From contig NZ_CANMTX010000001.1 in the NCBI RefSeq assembly GCF_947500985.1, forward strand, positions 496,001-560,000: a DNA stretch of 64,000 nt, read 5' to 3'. The notes below the pieces were generated by a model. That model saw only the letters and a list, made by a program, of their open reading frames with translations. It was not told the DNA's origin and did not search any database. A program made the translations under genes and the position numbers. The DNA comes from an uncultured Maribacter sp. (GTDB lineage Bacteria; Bacteroidota; Bacteroidia; Flavobacteriales; Flavobacteriaceae). Below, in pieces: positions 55,660 through 64,000 of the stretch; position 1 is the first letter of the stretch; each line of letters starts with the position of its first letter.

Positions 55660-56715
55660 ATGAAAATTATAAATTTCTTTTGTATCGTTCTTATTACCAG
55701 TTTGTTCACCGCTTGCGGCAGCGGCAACCAAAAAGCATCTTCCCTATTCGAAATTAGCTTAGAGAAAAATGCAAGCCAAGTTAATTTGAACCAAGAAATT
55801 GGTATAAGTATTAAAAATAAAAAGGATAAACAGATAGAAAGCGTTGAATATAGTATTGATGGCACCAAAATTCCGGTCAATAATGATAAAATAAAAATAG
55901 ATTTACCCACATTAGGAAACAAGATTCTAACAGCGAAAATTACTTTTGATGGTGAAACCGTCGATATTAATAAAAATTTAAAAGTACTTTCTAAAAAAGC
56001 TCCAGAAATTTACACCTACACCATCATTAAGGAATACCCACATGACACTAAAGCTTATACACAAGGCTTAGAATTTCATAATGATACCCTATATGAGTCT
56101 ACAGGAAAAAAGGGGGTATCTTTCTTAAGAAAATTAGATTTTAAAACTGGAAAAGTTTTTGAACAAATAGATTTAGATGAAACTTATTTTGGAGAAGGTA
56201 TCACCATATTAAACAATAAAATTTATCAGCTTACATGGCAAAGTGGTCTAGGTTTTATATATGATTTGAACTCTTTTAAAAAATTGGACAATTTTCAATA
56301 CGGAAAAAGTCGTGAAGGCTGGGGATTAACAAACGACGGCTCTAAAATTTTCAAAAGCGATGGAACAGAAAAAATATGGTTTATAAATCCAGATACTATG
56401 ACCGAAGAAGGCTATATAGAAACGGTAACCAATTCTTCAATATTTAATTCAGCCAACGAATTAGAATATGTTGATGGAAAAATTTACGCCAACGTTTATC
56501 AAAAACCAAGTGTCATGATTATTGATAGTAAAACAGGCGCTATAGAAGGTGTTATCAATTTTAGCGGCTTAAGTGATATCATTACTAAAACTGAAAATTG
56601 GGATAAAACAAATTATGTGCTTAATGGAATTGCCTATCACCCTGAACGCAAAACATTTTTTGTTACCGGTAAGTTCTGGGACAAAATGTTTGAAGTGCAA
56701 ATAGAGAAAAAATAG
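55660..56715 (+). CDS. Glutaminyl-peptide cyclotransferase, lipoprotein
   Basis: 351 residues with lipobox LFTAC. An N-terminal beta domain of about 100 residues precedes a propeller that matches the plant/bacterial type of glutaminyl cyclase: YPHDTKAYTQGLEF near 127, YESTGKKGVS, FGEGITILNNKIYQLTW near 180, and LNGIAYHPERKTFFVTGKFWDKMFEV at the C-terminus. It converts N-terminal Gln to pyroglutamate in exported proteins. It heads a short run with the thioesterase and beta-helix genes, 4 and 26 bases apart. Confidence 0.87.
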   Translation: MKIINFFCIVLITSLFTACGSGNQKASSLFEISLEKNASQVNLNQEIGISIKNKKDKQIESVEYSIDGTKIPVNNDKIKIDLPTLGNKILTAKITFDGETVDINKNLKVLSKKAPEIYTYTIIKEYPHDTKAYTQGLEFHNDTLYESTGKKGVSFLRKLDFKTGKVFEQIDLDETYFGEGITILNNKIYQLTWQSGLGFIYDLNSFKKLDNFQYGKSREGWGLTNDGSKIFKSDGTEKIWFINPDTMTEEGYIETVTNSSIFNSANELEYVDGKIYANVYQKPSVMIIDSKTGAIEGVINFSGLSDIITKTENWDKTNYVLNGIAYHPERKTFFVTGKFWDKMFEVQIEKK

Positions 56716-56719
56716 AAAT

Positions 56720-57106
56720 ATGGCATTTCAAAAAAAAATTGTTGTTTCGCATGACGATTTAGACGATTTAAACCATGTAAACAATGTGCGCTATGTTCAG
56801 TGGATACAAGACATTTCTAAAGAACACTGGCAAACAGTAGCAACTGCAAAAATGCAGGAAGATGTCATTTGGGTAGTATTAACTCATCATATTGAATATA
56901 AGCGGGCAGCAGTATTAGATGACCCTATTGTTATATCAACACACATAGAATCTAGTTCTGGAGCTAAATGTGTTAGAATTGTAGAGATGAAACACGGTAC
57001 AACCAACAAATTACTGGTTAGATCAAGCACAGAATGGTGTCTTCTTGATAGTAAATCTTATAGACCTATACGAATTCCTGAAGAGATCAAAGAAATTTTC
57101 CTTTAA
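56720..57106 (+). CDS. Acyl-CoA thioesterase (hotdog fold)
   Basis: 128 residues of the 4HBT/YbgC-like hotdog family: DDLNHVNNVRYVQWIQD near 17-33 has the typical D-x-x-x-H-V-N active-site region, followed by HHIEYKRAA. It hydrolyses acyl-CoA thioesters; chain length is not predictable. It starts 4 bases after the cyclase gene. Confidence 0.88.
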   Translation: MAFQKKIVVSHDDLDDLNHVNNVRYVQWIQDISKEHWQTVATAKMQEDVIWVVLTHHIEYKRAAVLDDPIVISTHIESSSGAKCVRIVEMKHGTTNKLLVRSSTEWCLLDSKSYRPIRIPEEIKEIFL

Positions 57107-57132
57107 CTTAGATGAAGTAAAACCATTGTAGC

Positions 57133-58677
57133 GTGCGCCTTAGAATCTTAACAATACTCACCATTTTATTTATTATTCTTTGGAGCGCCTCTTGTAGAAA
57201 AGATTTTGAATACGCCCCAAGTAACGGTCATCTTTCGTTTTCTAAAGACACCGTTTACCTAGATACGGTTTTCTCAAATATAGGAAGCAGCACCTATACA
57301 TTAAAAGTTTATAACGATACTAAAGATGATATTATCATCCCTACTATTACCCTTAAAAACGGTGTTGAAAGTTTTTACAGATTAAACGTAGATGGAGTTG
57401 CTGGCAAAGAATTCGAAAACATTCCGCTTTACGCTGAAGACAGTCTTTTTATTTTGGTAGAAACTACAATAGACATAAATGACAATACCCCAAATGAGCT
57501 CTTATACACCGATGCTATTCAATTTGATAAAGAACCTTTTCAACAATCTGTTGAATTAGTGACTTTGGCAAAAGATGCCATACTACTCTACCCTGACAAC
57601 AATACAAACAATAATACAGAGGCTATTGTACTTTATAATGACGAATCAGGAAACCCTATTGAAATAGATGGATTTATACTACCTGACGAACATTTATATT
57701 TTACAAAAGACAAATCTTATGTTATCTATGGTTATGCCATAGTCCCTGACGGAAATGAACTAATTATTGATGCAGGTACGCGTGTGCATTTCCATCAGAA
57801 TTCTGGAATTTTAGTACAAAATGGGGGGACGATTAGTATAAACGGAGAATTAAGCGAAAACGAAGAGCTACTAGAAGGAGAAGTTATTTTCGAAGGAGAT
57901 AGACTTGAGACCCAATTCAACAATATACCAGGGCAATGGGGAACTATTTGGATAAGTGCAGGGAGTAAGAATAACTCAATTAACCATTTAACTATTAAGA
58001 ACGCTAAATTAGGCTTATTCGTTGAAGGGCAAGAGAATGAACCAGAAGAAACCTTGACCATAACAAACAGCCAGATACTGAATAGCTCAAGATATAATCT
58101 CTGGACTAAAAATGCCCATGTAAATGCTGCCAATATCATATTAGGTAGTGCAGGCAGCTCCTCTCTTTATATAGAGAATGGTGGTAATTACTCATTTACA
58201 CATGCTACAATTGCTAATTATTGGAACAAAGGGTTTCGATTTAATGCTAGTTTAGCTATAAGCAATACTTCGACTACCAGTCCAAATAACGGATTTGATT
58301 TATTGGCTGCAGATTTTAAGAACTGCATAATCGACGGAAATAGCGCTAATGAAATTTCGCTTCAGAGCAATAATCAAAATTCTTTCAACTTTAGTTTTCA
58401 AAATTGTTATATCAAATTCAGCGAAAATCAATCTTCTACAGAGAATAATATACTTTATGATTTTGAAAGTGAAGTCCACTACCCCAATGTTATTTTTAAT
58501 GGAGAGTTAGATTATTTTCGTCCATTTGAAAATGATTTTAGAATTGGGTTAGATTCTGAAGTCATCAATAAAGGTGATTTAAATATTGCGAATTCTACGC
58601 CGTTAGATATCATTGAAACAGCACGAATACCTAATCCAGATTTGGGTGCTTATCAAGCCATCGAGGAAAATTTTTAA
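57133..58677 (+). CDS. Beta-helix lipoprotein
   Basis: 514 residues from GTG 57133 with lipobox WSASC. The first 160 residues are beta-sandwich-like (YLDTVFSNIGSSTYTLKVYN) and the rest forms parallel beta-helix coils with Asn/Gly turns (GTISINGELSENEELLEGEVIFEGDR; LTIKNAKLGLFVEGQ). It ends with a Bacteroidota-type tail (IPNPDLGAYQ) seen in right-handed beta-helix proteins. Surface polysaccharide or matrix binding is a guess. It is the third gene of the 55.7-58.7 kb run. Confidence 0.7.
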   Translation: MRLRILTILTILFIILWSASCRKDFEYAPSNGHLSFSKDTVYLDTVFSNIGSSTYTLKVYNDTKDDIIIPTITLKNGVESFYRLNVDGVAGKEFENIPLYAEDSLFILVETTIDINDNTPNELLYTDAIQFDKEPFQQSVELVTLAKDAILLYPDNNTNNNTEAIVLYNDESGNPIEIDGFILPDEHLYFTKDKSYVIYGYAIVPDGNELIIDAGTRVHFHQNSGILVQNGGTISINGELSENEELLEGEVIFEGDRLETQFNNIPGQWGTIWISAGSKNNSINHLTIKNAKLGLFVEGQENEPEETLTITNSQILNSSRYNLWTKNAHVNAANIILGSAGSSSLYIENGGNYSFTHATIANYWNKGFRFNASLAISNTSTTSPNNGFDLLAADFKNCIIDGNSANEISLQSNNQNSFNFSFQNCYIKFSENQSSTENNILYDFESEVHYPNVIFNGELDYFRPFENDFRIGLDSEVINKGDLNIANSTPLDIIETARIPNPDLGAYQAIEENF

Positions 58678-58686
58678 TCATAGTAC

Positions 58687-58710
58687 GAGAAAAATTGAAA
58701 GATTTTTCTC
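58687..58710 (+). terminator. Possible terminator hairpin
   Basis: GAGAAAAAT (58687-58695) pairs with ATTTTTCTC (58702-58710) just after the beta-helix gene. The T-run is inside the stem, so it is a weak candidate. Confidence 0.35.
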
Positions 58711-58742
58711 TCACAAGCCCCGTAACTACTGATTTTATAAAC

Positions 58743-58767
58743 ATGTCCTCTCTTTTTATAAGGACAT
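58743..58767. promoter_or_regulatory. Inverted repeat upstream of the LytTR regulator gene
   Basis: ATGTCCT (58743-58749) and AGGACAT (58761-58767) are perfect inverted repeats 11 bases apart, 55 bases before the regulator start. It may be a protein-binding site or an RNA hairpin. Confidence 0.4.
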
Positions 58768-58821
58768 TCTAGGTCTAGCTTTTCTTACCTATGTTTAATT
58801 TCGTAGTATACGCTATTTCAT

Positions 58822-59553
58822 TTGAATTATACATACACCATAATCGACTCTGATGCTGTTTCAAATTTGCAGTTGCATGCATTTTTGGATGAATATGGTG
58901 ACTTTGAATGTTTAAACACTACCAACAACCCTTCCGACGGATTAAATGATATATTAAAGTACTCTCCAGATATTGTTTTTATCAATCTTAACAATGATTA
59001 TTCATCTGTATTTTTAATGGTTACTGAAATTCATCAATACATGAATCAGTTACCTATATTAATTGGTATTGCATCTACTAAGAATTACGCGTACGATGCT
59101 ATAAAAAATGGCTTTTTTGATTACTGGCTACAACCCTTTAATGAATTTGATATTCGCAAGTCCTTATTGAAATTGCAAAAAAGAATGCCAAAAGATAAGG
59201 CGCCCGCCACAATATGTCTAAAATCATATAATGATTTTCAATATCTAAACACCAACGATATTCTTTACTTAAAGGCAGATAATAATACTACCGAATTTTT
59301 CATGAAAGACGGTACAATTATCAACGCCTATAAAACGTTAAAGACTTTTGAAAATACCTTGCCTGATAATTTTATGCGTGTTCACCAAAGTTATATTGTA
59401 AACACAAGCTATGTATCTCGTATCAACTTCGGAAAATCTATCTGTGCAATTAAAGCGGTAAACGAGAATATTCCTTTTTCAAAAACATACAGAGAGAATA
59501 TGAATAACCTTAAGAATATTCTTTCAAAAAATACCTTTTCTTCTCTAAATTAA
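58822..59553 (+). CDS. LytTR-family regulator with degenerate receiver domain
   Basis: 243 residues starting at TTG. Residues 4-120 have the receiver fold, but the phospho-acceptor position is Asn55 (DIVFINL) and the conserved Lys is Gln104 (YWLQPF); acidic residues remain at 9 and 11. Residues 135-235 are a LytTR DNA-binding domain (LKADNNTTEFFMKDG; FMRVHQSYIVN, with the usual R-x-H-x-S). Phosphorylation is therefore unlikely, and regulation may be by protein interaction. Its downstream neighbours are a small exported peptide, a histidine kinase and a response regulator. Confidence 0.87.
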   Translation: MNYTYTIIDSDAVSNLQLHAFLDEYGDFECLNTTNNPSDGLNDILKYSPDIVFINLNNDYSSVFLMVTEIHQYMNQLPILIGIASTKNYAYDAIKNGFFDYWLQPFNEFDIRKSLLKLQKRMPKDKAPATICLKSYNDFQYLNTNDILYLKADNNTTEFFMKDGTIINAYKTLKTFENTLPDNFMRVHQSYIVNTSYVSRINFGKSICAIKAVNENIPFSKTYRENMNNLKNILSKNTFSSLN

Positions 59554-59622
59554 AGAATTCTCTCACAATTGGTTCGTTTACTAACAGAATCAGGTCATCT
59601 ACTTAAGACTAAAAATTTTGCC

Positions 59623-59638
59623 TTCGTTGCTCAACGAA
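59623..59638. promoter_or_regulatory. Palindrome TTCGTTGCTCAACGAA upstream of the peptide gene
   Basis: A perfect 7-bp inverted repeat with a 2-base spacer, 53 bases before the peptide ATG. It lies between a possible TTG (59618-59620) and a -7-like TTACTTTG (59644-59651), a position where a regulator could act. Confidence 0.5.
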
Positions 59639-59691
59639 CGGTATTACTTTGGCTGTATCATAAACCAAAACCCCTAAAAAACAGAAACAGT

Positions 59692-59868
59692 ATGAAAAAA
59701 GTTACAAGTATTTTAGCAGTTGCAATAATGACTATAGGTATGGCAACATCAATTATTCAGAATACAGCAAATGAATTTGAATTCATGAACGATATTTCAA
59801 AAGCACTTGCTTGTAATGATTGCGCAACTTTCCCAGAAGACAGAAAACCACCAAAAGGGATTGCATAA
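59692..59868 (+). CDS. Small exported Cys-containing peptide precursor
   Basis: 58 residues from the ATG giving MKKVTSILAVAIMTIGM. Residues 1-20 form a signal-peptide-like hydrophobic segment; the mature part is short, acidic and ends CNDCATFPEDRKPPKGIA, with one Cys-x-x-Cys (CNDC at 41-44). The longer open frame begins upstream at TTG 59569, but that part is not protein-like. It is followed by a perfect terminator and placed between a LytTR regulator and a TPR-histidine kinase, which suggests a secreted signal. No homologue is recognised. Confidence 0.62.
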   Translation: MKKVTSILAVAIMTIGMATSIIQNTANEFEFMNDISKALACNDCATFPEDRKPPKGIA

Positions 59869-59888
59869 ATAAAATTTATAAATACAAG

Positions 59889-59922
59889 AAAGCCTTTAAC
59901 ATGATTGTTAAAGGCTTTTTTT
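59889..59922 (+). terminator. Strong terminator after the peptide gene
   Basis: A 13-bp perfect stem AAAGCCTTTAACA (59889-59901) with TGTTAAAGGCTTT (59906-59918), loop TGAT, and a T-run. It separates the peptide gene from the kinase, so the kinase needs its own promoter or read-through. Confidence 0.88.
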
Positions 59923-59959
59923 ATACCTTGGTTTTTTCTTCATCATAAAATCATTTTTT

Positions 59960-62035
59960 TTGAACAAGTCCTATTTTTATATATTCACAATCTTTCTACT
60001 TTGCCTAGCTTGTTCAAAAACAAAACCTGCGAAAGCACTTCAAGAAACATATAACACTAACGACAGTATCTCTGCTTGGATATCTGAAAGTAATAAACTT
60101 GAGACTTCTGAAGAACAAAAATTAGTGTTACAATTAAAAGCTTTTAACCAAGCGAAAAATACAGCTAACGACTCTTTAAAAGCATTATATTTCTCTAGAC
60201 TATCGTATATCCCAAATTTTATTACCGACAGTTTACTGTATCGTAAAATAAATAAAAACGCTATTTCCGTCAATACAAGAATTAATGATTCCGTAGGTGT
60301 GGCAAATGCATACTGGGATTTGGCTGCTTATTTTAATAATAGGGCTATAAAAGATAGTGCATTTTTTTACTTTGGAGAAGCACTAGATATTTTTGAAACT
60401 TCTGAAGACAATTTCAGTGCAGGACAATTGCATTTGAACATGGCTATCATTCAAATGAAAATCAAAGATTACATAGGTAGCGAAGCAAATACCGTAAAAG
60501 CTATTGAACATTTTAAATCGATTGAAGACAATAAAAAACTATCTAGTAGTTATAATCTTTTGGGTATTGTTTTGAACGATTTAGAAGAATATGACAAATC
60601 ACTTTCCTATTACAAAGAATCATTATTTTATTTAAAAAAGACTCCCAATTCCAATATTAACGTAGCCACTCTCATTAATAATATCGGAGTAACCTACAGG
60701 AACAACGAACAGTACCTAAAAGCGATTGAAAATTTTGAAGACGTTTTAAGAACCAATAACTTATTCGTAAAAAATCCCTCACTGTACGCCAAGGCGTTAA
60801 GCAATCTTGCCACTTCTAAATTATATAATAAAGATACCGTTGATGTTGAAAACCTTTTCATCAAAGCAATTGAAATTAAGCAGAAAGAAAATGACCTAGG
60901 TAGTTTATCATCAAGTTATTATAATTACGCAGAATACAAGGCATTCGCTAATGATACTATAAGTGCAGTAATCAAAGCCAAAGAATCTGAAAGGTTAGCC
61001 TATGCTGCAAATTCAAATGAGCAGCTTTTAAAAACATGGCAATATTTAGCAATCTTAGACAAACAATATGCTACAGGCTATTTTAAAAAGTTTACTACAC
61101 TTAATGATAGCCTACAAAAAGAAGACCGTAAGCAGCAAAATAAATTTGCTCGCATACGCTTTGAAACCGATGAATTTATAGCTGAAAATATAGAGCTCGA
61201 AAGCGAGAAAGAAGTACTCTCTAAACAAAAGCAAATTTGGATCGGTATTGCCACCGGGTTCTTTTTACTGGGTCTATCCATATATATCATTATTAATCAA
61301 AGAGCTAAAAATCAAAAACTTAGGTTTGATCAGCAACAACAGGCTAACAACCAAGAGATTTTCAACCTCATGTTAACCCAAAAACAAAAAGTCGATGAGG
61401 TAAAGCGATTAGAGCAAAAACGAATATCAGAAGAACTTCATGACGGTGTGCTCGGCAAAATGCTTGGTGCCCGAATGATATTAACCGGTTTAAATAAGCG
61501 AGCTACAGATGAGGCTATTCAAGAAAAATCTAAAGCACTAGGATCCTTACAAGAAATTGAAAATGAAATACGATCTATATCTCATGAGCTAAGCCATAGT
61601 GCCTATCAAAAAATAAATAATTTTACTGATTCTGTTGAAACCCTTCTTTCTAACAACAAAAATGCAAACATCAAAACAATCTTTCATTTTAACGAAGATG
61701 AAAACTGGGATAGCTTGGACGGTGATATTAAAATTAATGTATATAGAATAATTCAAGAAACGTTTCAAAACGCAATTAAACATTCCAAATGCTCATACTT
61801 CGAAGTTACCTTCTATAGAAACGACGATCAATTCAATGTTATCATGAGTGATAACGGTATTGGTTATAATATTAATAAAGGCAAAAAAGGAATAGGAATA
61901 AGAAACATTACTTCTAGAATAGAAAAACTAAATGGTATCTTTCATATAGATTCAACTGAAGGACAAGGCACTACCATTTCTTTAAATATTCCTGTTAAAG
62001 TTGATATTAAAAAAACAAGCAATAATAATACCTAA
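59960..62035 (+). CDS. TPR-containing sensor histidine kinase
   Basis: 691 residues starting at TTG, with an N-terminal lipoprotein-like signal (LLCLACS). Residues about 60-400 are tetratricopeptide repeats (ISYNLLGIVLNDLEEYDKSLSYYKESL-like, KALSNLATSKLYNKD), facing the periplasm. A membrane helix (IWIGIATGFFLLGLSIYIII, near 426-447) leads to a HisKA_3 domain with phospho-acceptor His494 in EELHDGVLGKMLG, then an HATPase domain (NAIKHS; DNGIGYN; GIGIRNITSRIEKLNG; GTTISLNIPV). The partner is the regulator 39 bases downstream. The ligand could be a peptide. Confidence 0.9.
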   Translation: MNKSYFYIFTIFLLCLACSKTKPAKALQETYNTNDSISAWISESNKLETSEEQKLVLQLKAFNQAKNTANDSLKALYFSRLSYIPNFITDSLLYRKINKNAISVNTRINDSVGVANAYWDLAAYFNNRAIKDSAFFYFGEALDIFETSEDNFSAGQLHLNMAIIQMKIKDYIGSEANTVKAIEHFKSIEDNKKLSSSYNLLGIVLNDLEEYDKSLSYYKESLFYLKKTPNSNINVATLINNIGVTYRNNEQYLKAIENFEDVLRTNNLFVKNPSLYAKALSNLATSKLYNKDTVDVENLFIKAIEIKQKENDLGSLSSSYYNYAEYKAFANDTISAVIKAKESERLAYAANSNEQLLKTWQYLAILDKQYATGYFKKFTTLNDSLQKEDRKQQNKFARIRFETDEFIAENIELESEKEVLSKQKQIWIGIATGFFLLGLSIYIIINQRAKNQKLRFDQQQQANNQEIFNLMLTQKQKVDEVKRLEQKRISEELHDGVLGKMLGARMILTGLNKRATDEAIQEKSKALGSLQEIENEIRSISHELSHSAYQKINNFTDSVETLLSNNKNANIKTIFHFNEDENWDSLDGDIKINVYRIIQETFQNAIKHSKCSYFEVTFYRNDDQFNVIMSDNGIGYNINKGKKGIGIRNITSRIEKLNGIFHIDSTEGQGTTISLNIPVKVDIKKTSNNNT

Positions 62036-62074
62036 TATAAATACGTTTAGTAAATTACAATAGAATCGTAAATT

Positions 62075-62743
62075 ATGAACACTGTACGAATTTTAACGGT
62101 AGATGACCACGAAATGACTGCTCTTGGATATAAATATATTCTTGAGGATTCTGAATTTACCGACTTTAATGTTAAGGTAGAAATTGCTACCAGTTTCGAA
62201 AAAGGAAAAACTAAAATTGAAACTTCAAAGCGCGCTGTACCTTACGACATTATTCTATTAGATATTCAATTATTCTCACCACAATCTAAAGACCCTAGAA
62301 CAGGTATTGATTTAGGCATTGTAGCGAGAAATGAAGTACCTAATTCAAAGGTGGTATTCATGTCTTCTTACAGTGACAATTATAGAATTAATAATATTTT
62401 TAAAACTGTAAATCCAGATGGGTATATGGTTAAATCTGAAATAGACGAAATGTCACTTAAAACAATGGTAGAAACCATTGTTAACGAATCTCCTTATTAT
62501 ACTGCTAGCGCCCTATCTGCAATACGTCGCAGAATGTCAACCAACATTGTTATTGATGAACAAGATCAAAAGATTCTTTACCATCTATCTCAAGGCATAC
62601 ACACTAGAGATATTGCACCATTAATTGGTTCTGCAAACACTACTGTAGAAGCTAGAAAACGACAACTAAAAGCCTTATTCGACGTTAAAAACGGTAATGA
62701 CCTTGCCTTGATAAATGAAGCAAAAACACGAGGCTTTTTATAA
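62075..62743 (+). CDS. Response regulator, NarL/LuxR-like
   Basis: 222 residues. The receiver has Asp10, Asp11 and phospho-acceptor Asp63 (ILLDIQL), followed by a conserved Lys near 119 (DGYMVKSE). The C-terminal 70 residues hold a helix-turn-helix (LSQGIHTRDIAPLIGSANTTVEARKRQLKALF) of LuxR-like type. It is the cognate partner of the upstream TPR kinase, 39 bases away. Target genes are unknown; the peptide gene is a candidate. Confidence 0.9.
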   Translation: MNTVRILTVDDHEMTALGYKYILEDSEFTDFNVKVEIATSFEKGKTKIETSKRAVPYDIILLDIQLFSPQSKDPRTGIDLGIVARNEVPNSKVVFMSSYSDNYRINNIFKTVNPDGYMVKSEIDEMSLKTMVETIVNESPYYTASALSAIRRRMSTNIVIDEQDQKILYHLSQGIHTRDIAPLIGSANTTVEARKRQLKALFDVKNGNDLALINEAKTRGFL

Positions 62744-62900
62744 ATAACACTTTAAATTACAATTTACTGATTATCAAATGTTTACAATTTTTAAGTTCAT
62801 TTTATCATAATATCCTCCGAAATTCTAAGGTTTTACTAAGCCAAATTGCAAAGTGAGAAAAGTATCTTTATGTTAAAGAATGCTATAAATTTCTACCTTT

Positions 62901-63539
62901 ATGCCGTTTAACTACGAAAATTTTATTAATAATTCAAAACTAGAATATACTAAAGAGATTTCTGGTATCGATGAATTTCTAAGCGCTATTGGTTTTCATT
63001 ATTTTTCTAATGTAAAGCTTAACAACCAGCATATTACCTTTAATTCTATCAGTTTAGTTTTAGAAGTTACCTGCAATTTAGATTTGCTTGAACTACTTGC
63101 CCATTTTAATACAGGTAGATGGGGAAGTAGCGAAAAAGAAGATTCACCCTTACATATAGCTTTAGAGACTCTTGATATTAAAAATCAATACAACATTGAT
63201 ATTGAAGAATTTACACTATTCTTAAACGACACTAGTATTGTTATAAAAAGAATTTATGATAGGAGTATATCAACACAGTTAAATGATATTTTAAAACAAA
63301 TAGCATTTAATTATGTGTTTTTAACGAGGGGACTTACTCAAAAACCTTACGAAATATTTGTTCCCATATTCGAAGATTATATCGAGAATATTGAAGCAGA
63401 TGATGAACAATTAAATATGGCTCCAAAATCTTATTCAGAATTTTGGGGAATTTACTTAGATAAAGATGATGAGGCTTCTATTTACGACGTAAATAAGAAT
63501 ACTTATGTTAGTGGTGATTTAGAGTTTTTATCTGAATAA
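62901..63539 (+). CDS. Uncharacterised protein
   Basis: 212 residues, no signal peptide or membrane segment, acidic, with alternating helices and strands (FLSAIGFHYFSNVKLNNQHITFNSISLVLEVTCNLDLLELL; FWGIYLDKDDEASIYDVNKN). No motif is recognised. It stands between the response regulator and the convergent glyA, with 157 bases before it. It is probably a real gene by its coding character, but function is unknown. Confidence 0.55.
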   Translation: MPFNYENFINNSKLEYTKEISGIDEFLSAIGFHYFSNVKLNNQHITFNSISLVLEVTCNLDLLELLAHFNTGRWGSSEKEDSPLHIALETLDIKNQYNIDIEEFTLFLNDTSIVIKRIYDRSISTQLNDILKQIAFNYVFLTRGLTQKPYEIFVPIFEDYIENIEADDEQLNMAPKSYSEFWGIYLDKDDEASIYDVNKNTYVSGDLEFLSE

Positions 63540-63567
63540 AAACTCTAAATCAATTACTAACTTCTAA

Positions 63568-64000
63568 TTATGCATTAAATATTGGTCTTGTATTCATCAT
63601 TGCATTAACCTTCCCTTTCACTTCCTTTATAATAGTTTCATTTTCAGGATTTGTAATTACCTGATCAATAAAATCTACTACTTTTTCCATATCGCTTTCA
63701 ACCAGACCTCTTGTAGTTATTGCTGCTGTTCCAAAACGAATACCAGAAGTTACAAATGGCGATTTATCATCAAATGGCACCATATTTTTATTAGCAGTAA
63801 TATCTGCTAAAACCAATGCCTTCTCAGCATCTTTACCTGAAATATCTTTATTTCTTAAATCTATCAGCATCATGTGATTATCTGTACCATCAGAAATGAT
63901 ATTATAACCTCGTTTCACAAAAGATTTAGCCATCGCATCGGCATTTGTTTTTACTTGAGCTATATACGTTGCGTATGACTCTGTTAACGCTTCACCAAAG
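63568..64000 (-). CDS. glyA: Serine hydroxymethyltransferase, C-terminal part (5' end outside window)
   Basis: The minus-strand frame stays open through the end of the window ([20 protein letters not shown] then [11 protein letters not shown]), so only the C-terminal 143 or so residues are seen. [24 protein letters not shown] and [18 protein letters not shown] match SHMT, the PLP enzyme that interconverts serine and glycine with tetrahydrofolate. The ATG within the visible part is not the true start. It converges with the uncharacterised gene. Confidence 0.93.
   Translation of the reverse strand, partial: FGEALTESYATYIAQVKTNADAMAKSFVKRGYNIISDGTDNHMMLIDLRNKDISGKDAEKALVLADITANKNMVPFDDKSPFVTSGIRFGTAAITTRGLVESDMEKVVDFIDQVITNPENETIIKEVKGKVNAMMNTRPIFNA

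Noticed and set aside
57795-58139. 114-residue minus-strand frame
   Set aside because: Antisense shadow of the beta-helix lipoprotein.
59569-59868. 99-residue protein from TTG 59569
   Set aside because: The first 41 codons cover a palindrome and promoter-like sequence; the signal-peptide start at ATG 59692 is far better.

Overview
The window is AT-rich chromosomal DNA from a member of the Bacteroidota, most likely family Flavobacteriaceae (marine, in the broad Maribacter/Zobellia neighbourhood; the genus is a guess). The evidence is the gene families (DUF4252, DUF4369/TlpA lipoproteins, LVIVD-type surface proteins, Smr-less MutS2, short LeuA), many SPII lipoproteins, frequent TTG/GTG starts, and Bacteroidota-type promoters (TTG, about 19 nt, TAnnTTTG) before several genes and the SRP RNA. 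No prophage, integrase, insertion sequence, CRISPR array, rRNA or tRNA was seen. It reads as ordinary chromosome with a few accessory spots.

Layout. 1-4.6 kb: end of a DUF1835 gene, a nucleoside phosphorylase, polyphosphate kinase 1 and an overlapping cytosolic solute-binding-like protein. 4.6-16.4 kb: CheY-like regulator, uracil-DNA glycosylase, MutS2, DCC thiol protein, DUF748-like membrane protein, dicarboxylate/amino-acid symporter, chorismate synthase, LpxH-like phosphatase and a large FAD/Fe-S dehydrogenase. 16.4-28 kb: outer-membrane barrel, TlpA lipoprotein, LVIVD lipoprotein, rhomboid protease, lipid A-type acyltransferase, GlmM, AcpH, gamma-glutamyltransferase, two uncharacterised genes and a glutamate-receptor-like potassium channel. 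28-32.7 kb: an acetyltransferase, then a self-cleaving S24-type repressor divergent from a radical SAM/TIGR03915 DNA-repair pair with four tandem palindromes between them, followed by a decayed OsmC/membrane-protein junction. 32.7-44.9 kb: KDG kinase, hydrolase, ThuA and NTF2-like proteins, the panB-lspA-rluA-DUF4252 run, DMT transporter, an unknown helical protein and leuAB. 44.9-58.7 kb: thioredoxin-like lipoproteins, PheT, fasciclin protein, ABC-F ATPase, SDR, SRP RNA, glutaminyl cyclase, thioesterase and a beta-helix lipoprotein. 58.7-64 kb: a signalling cluster (LytTR regulator with a degenerate receiver, a 58-residue exported Cys-containing peptide, a kinase with extracytoplasmic TPRs, a LuxR/NarL-type regulator), an unknown gene and the end of glyA.

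Two loci look most like under-described systems. The first is the 28.6-31.7 kb module: the repressor keeps an Ala-Gly cleavage site and Ser/Lys dyad and faces a spore-photoproduct-lyase-like radical SAM protein with its TIGR03915 partner, which suggests a damage-inducible repair operon. The second is the 58.8-62.7 kb cluster, whose gene content would fit a peptide-sensing circuit with the TPR region facing the periplasm. Gene identities in both are supported by sequence; the regulatory and ligand proposals are inference.
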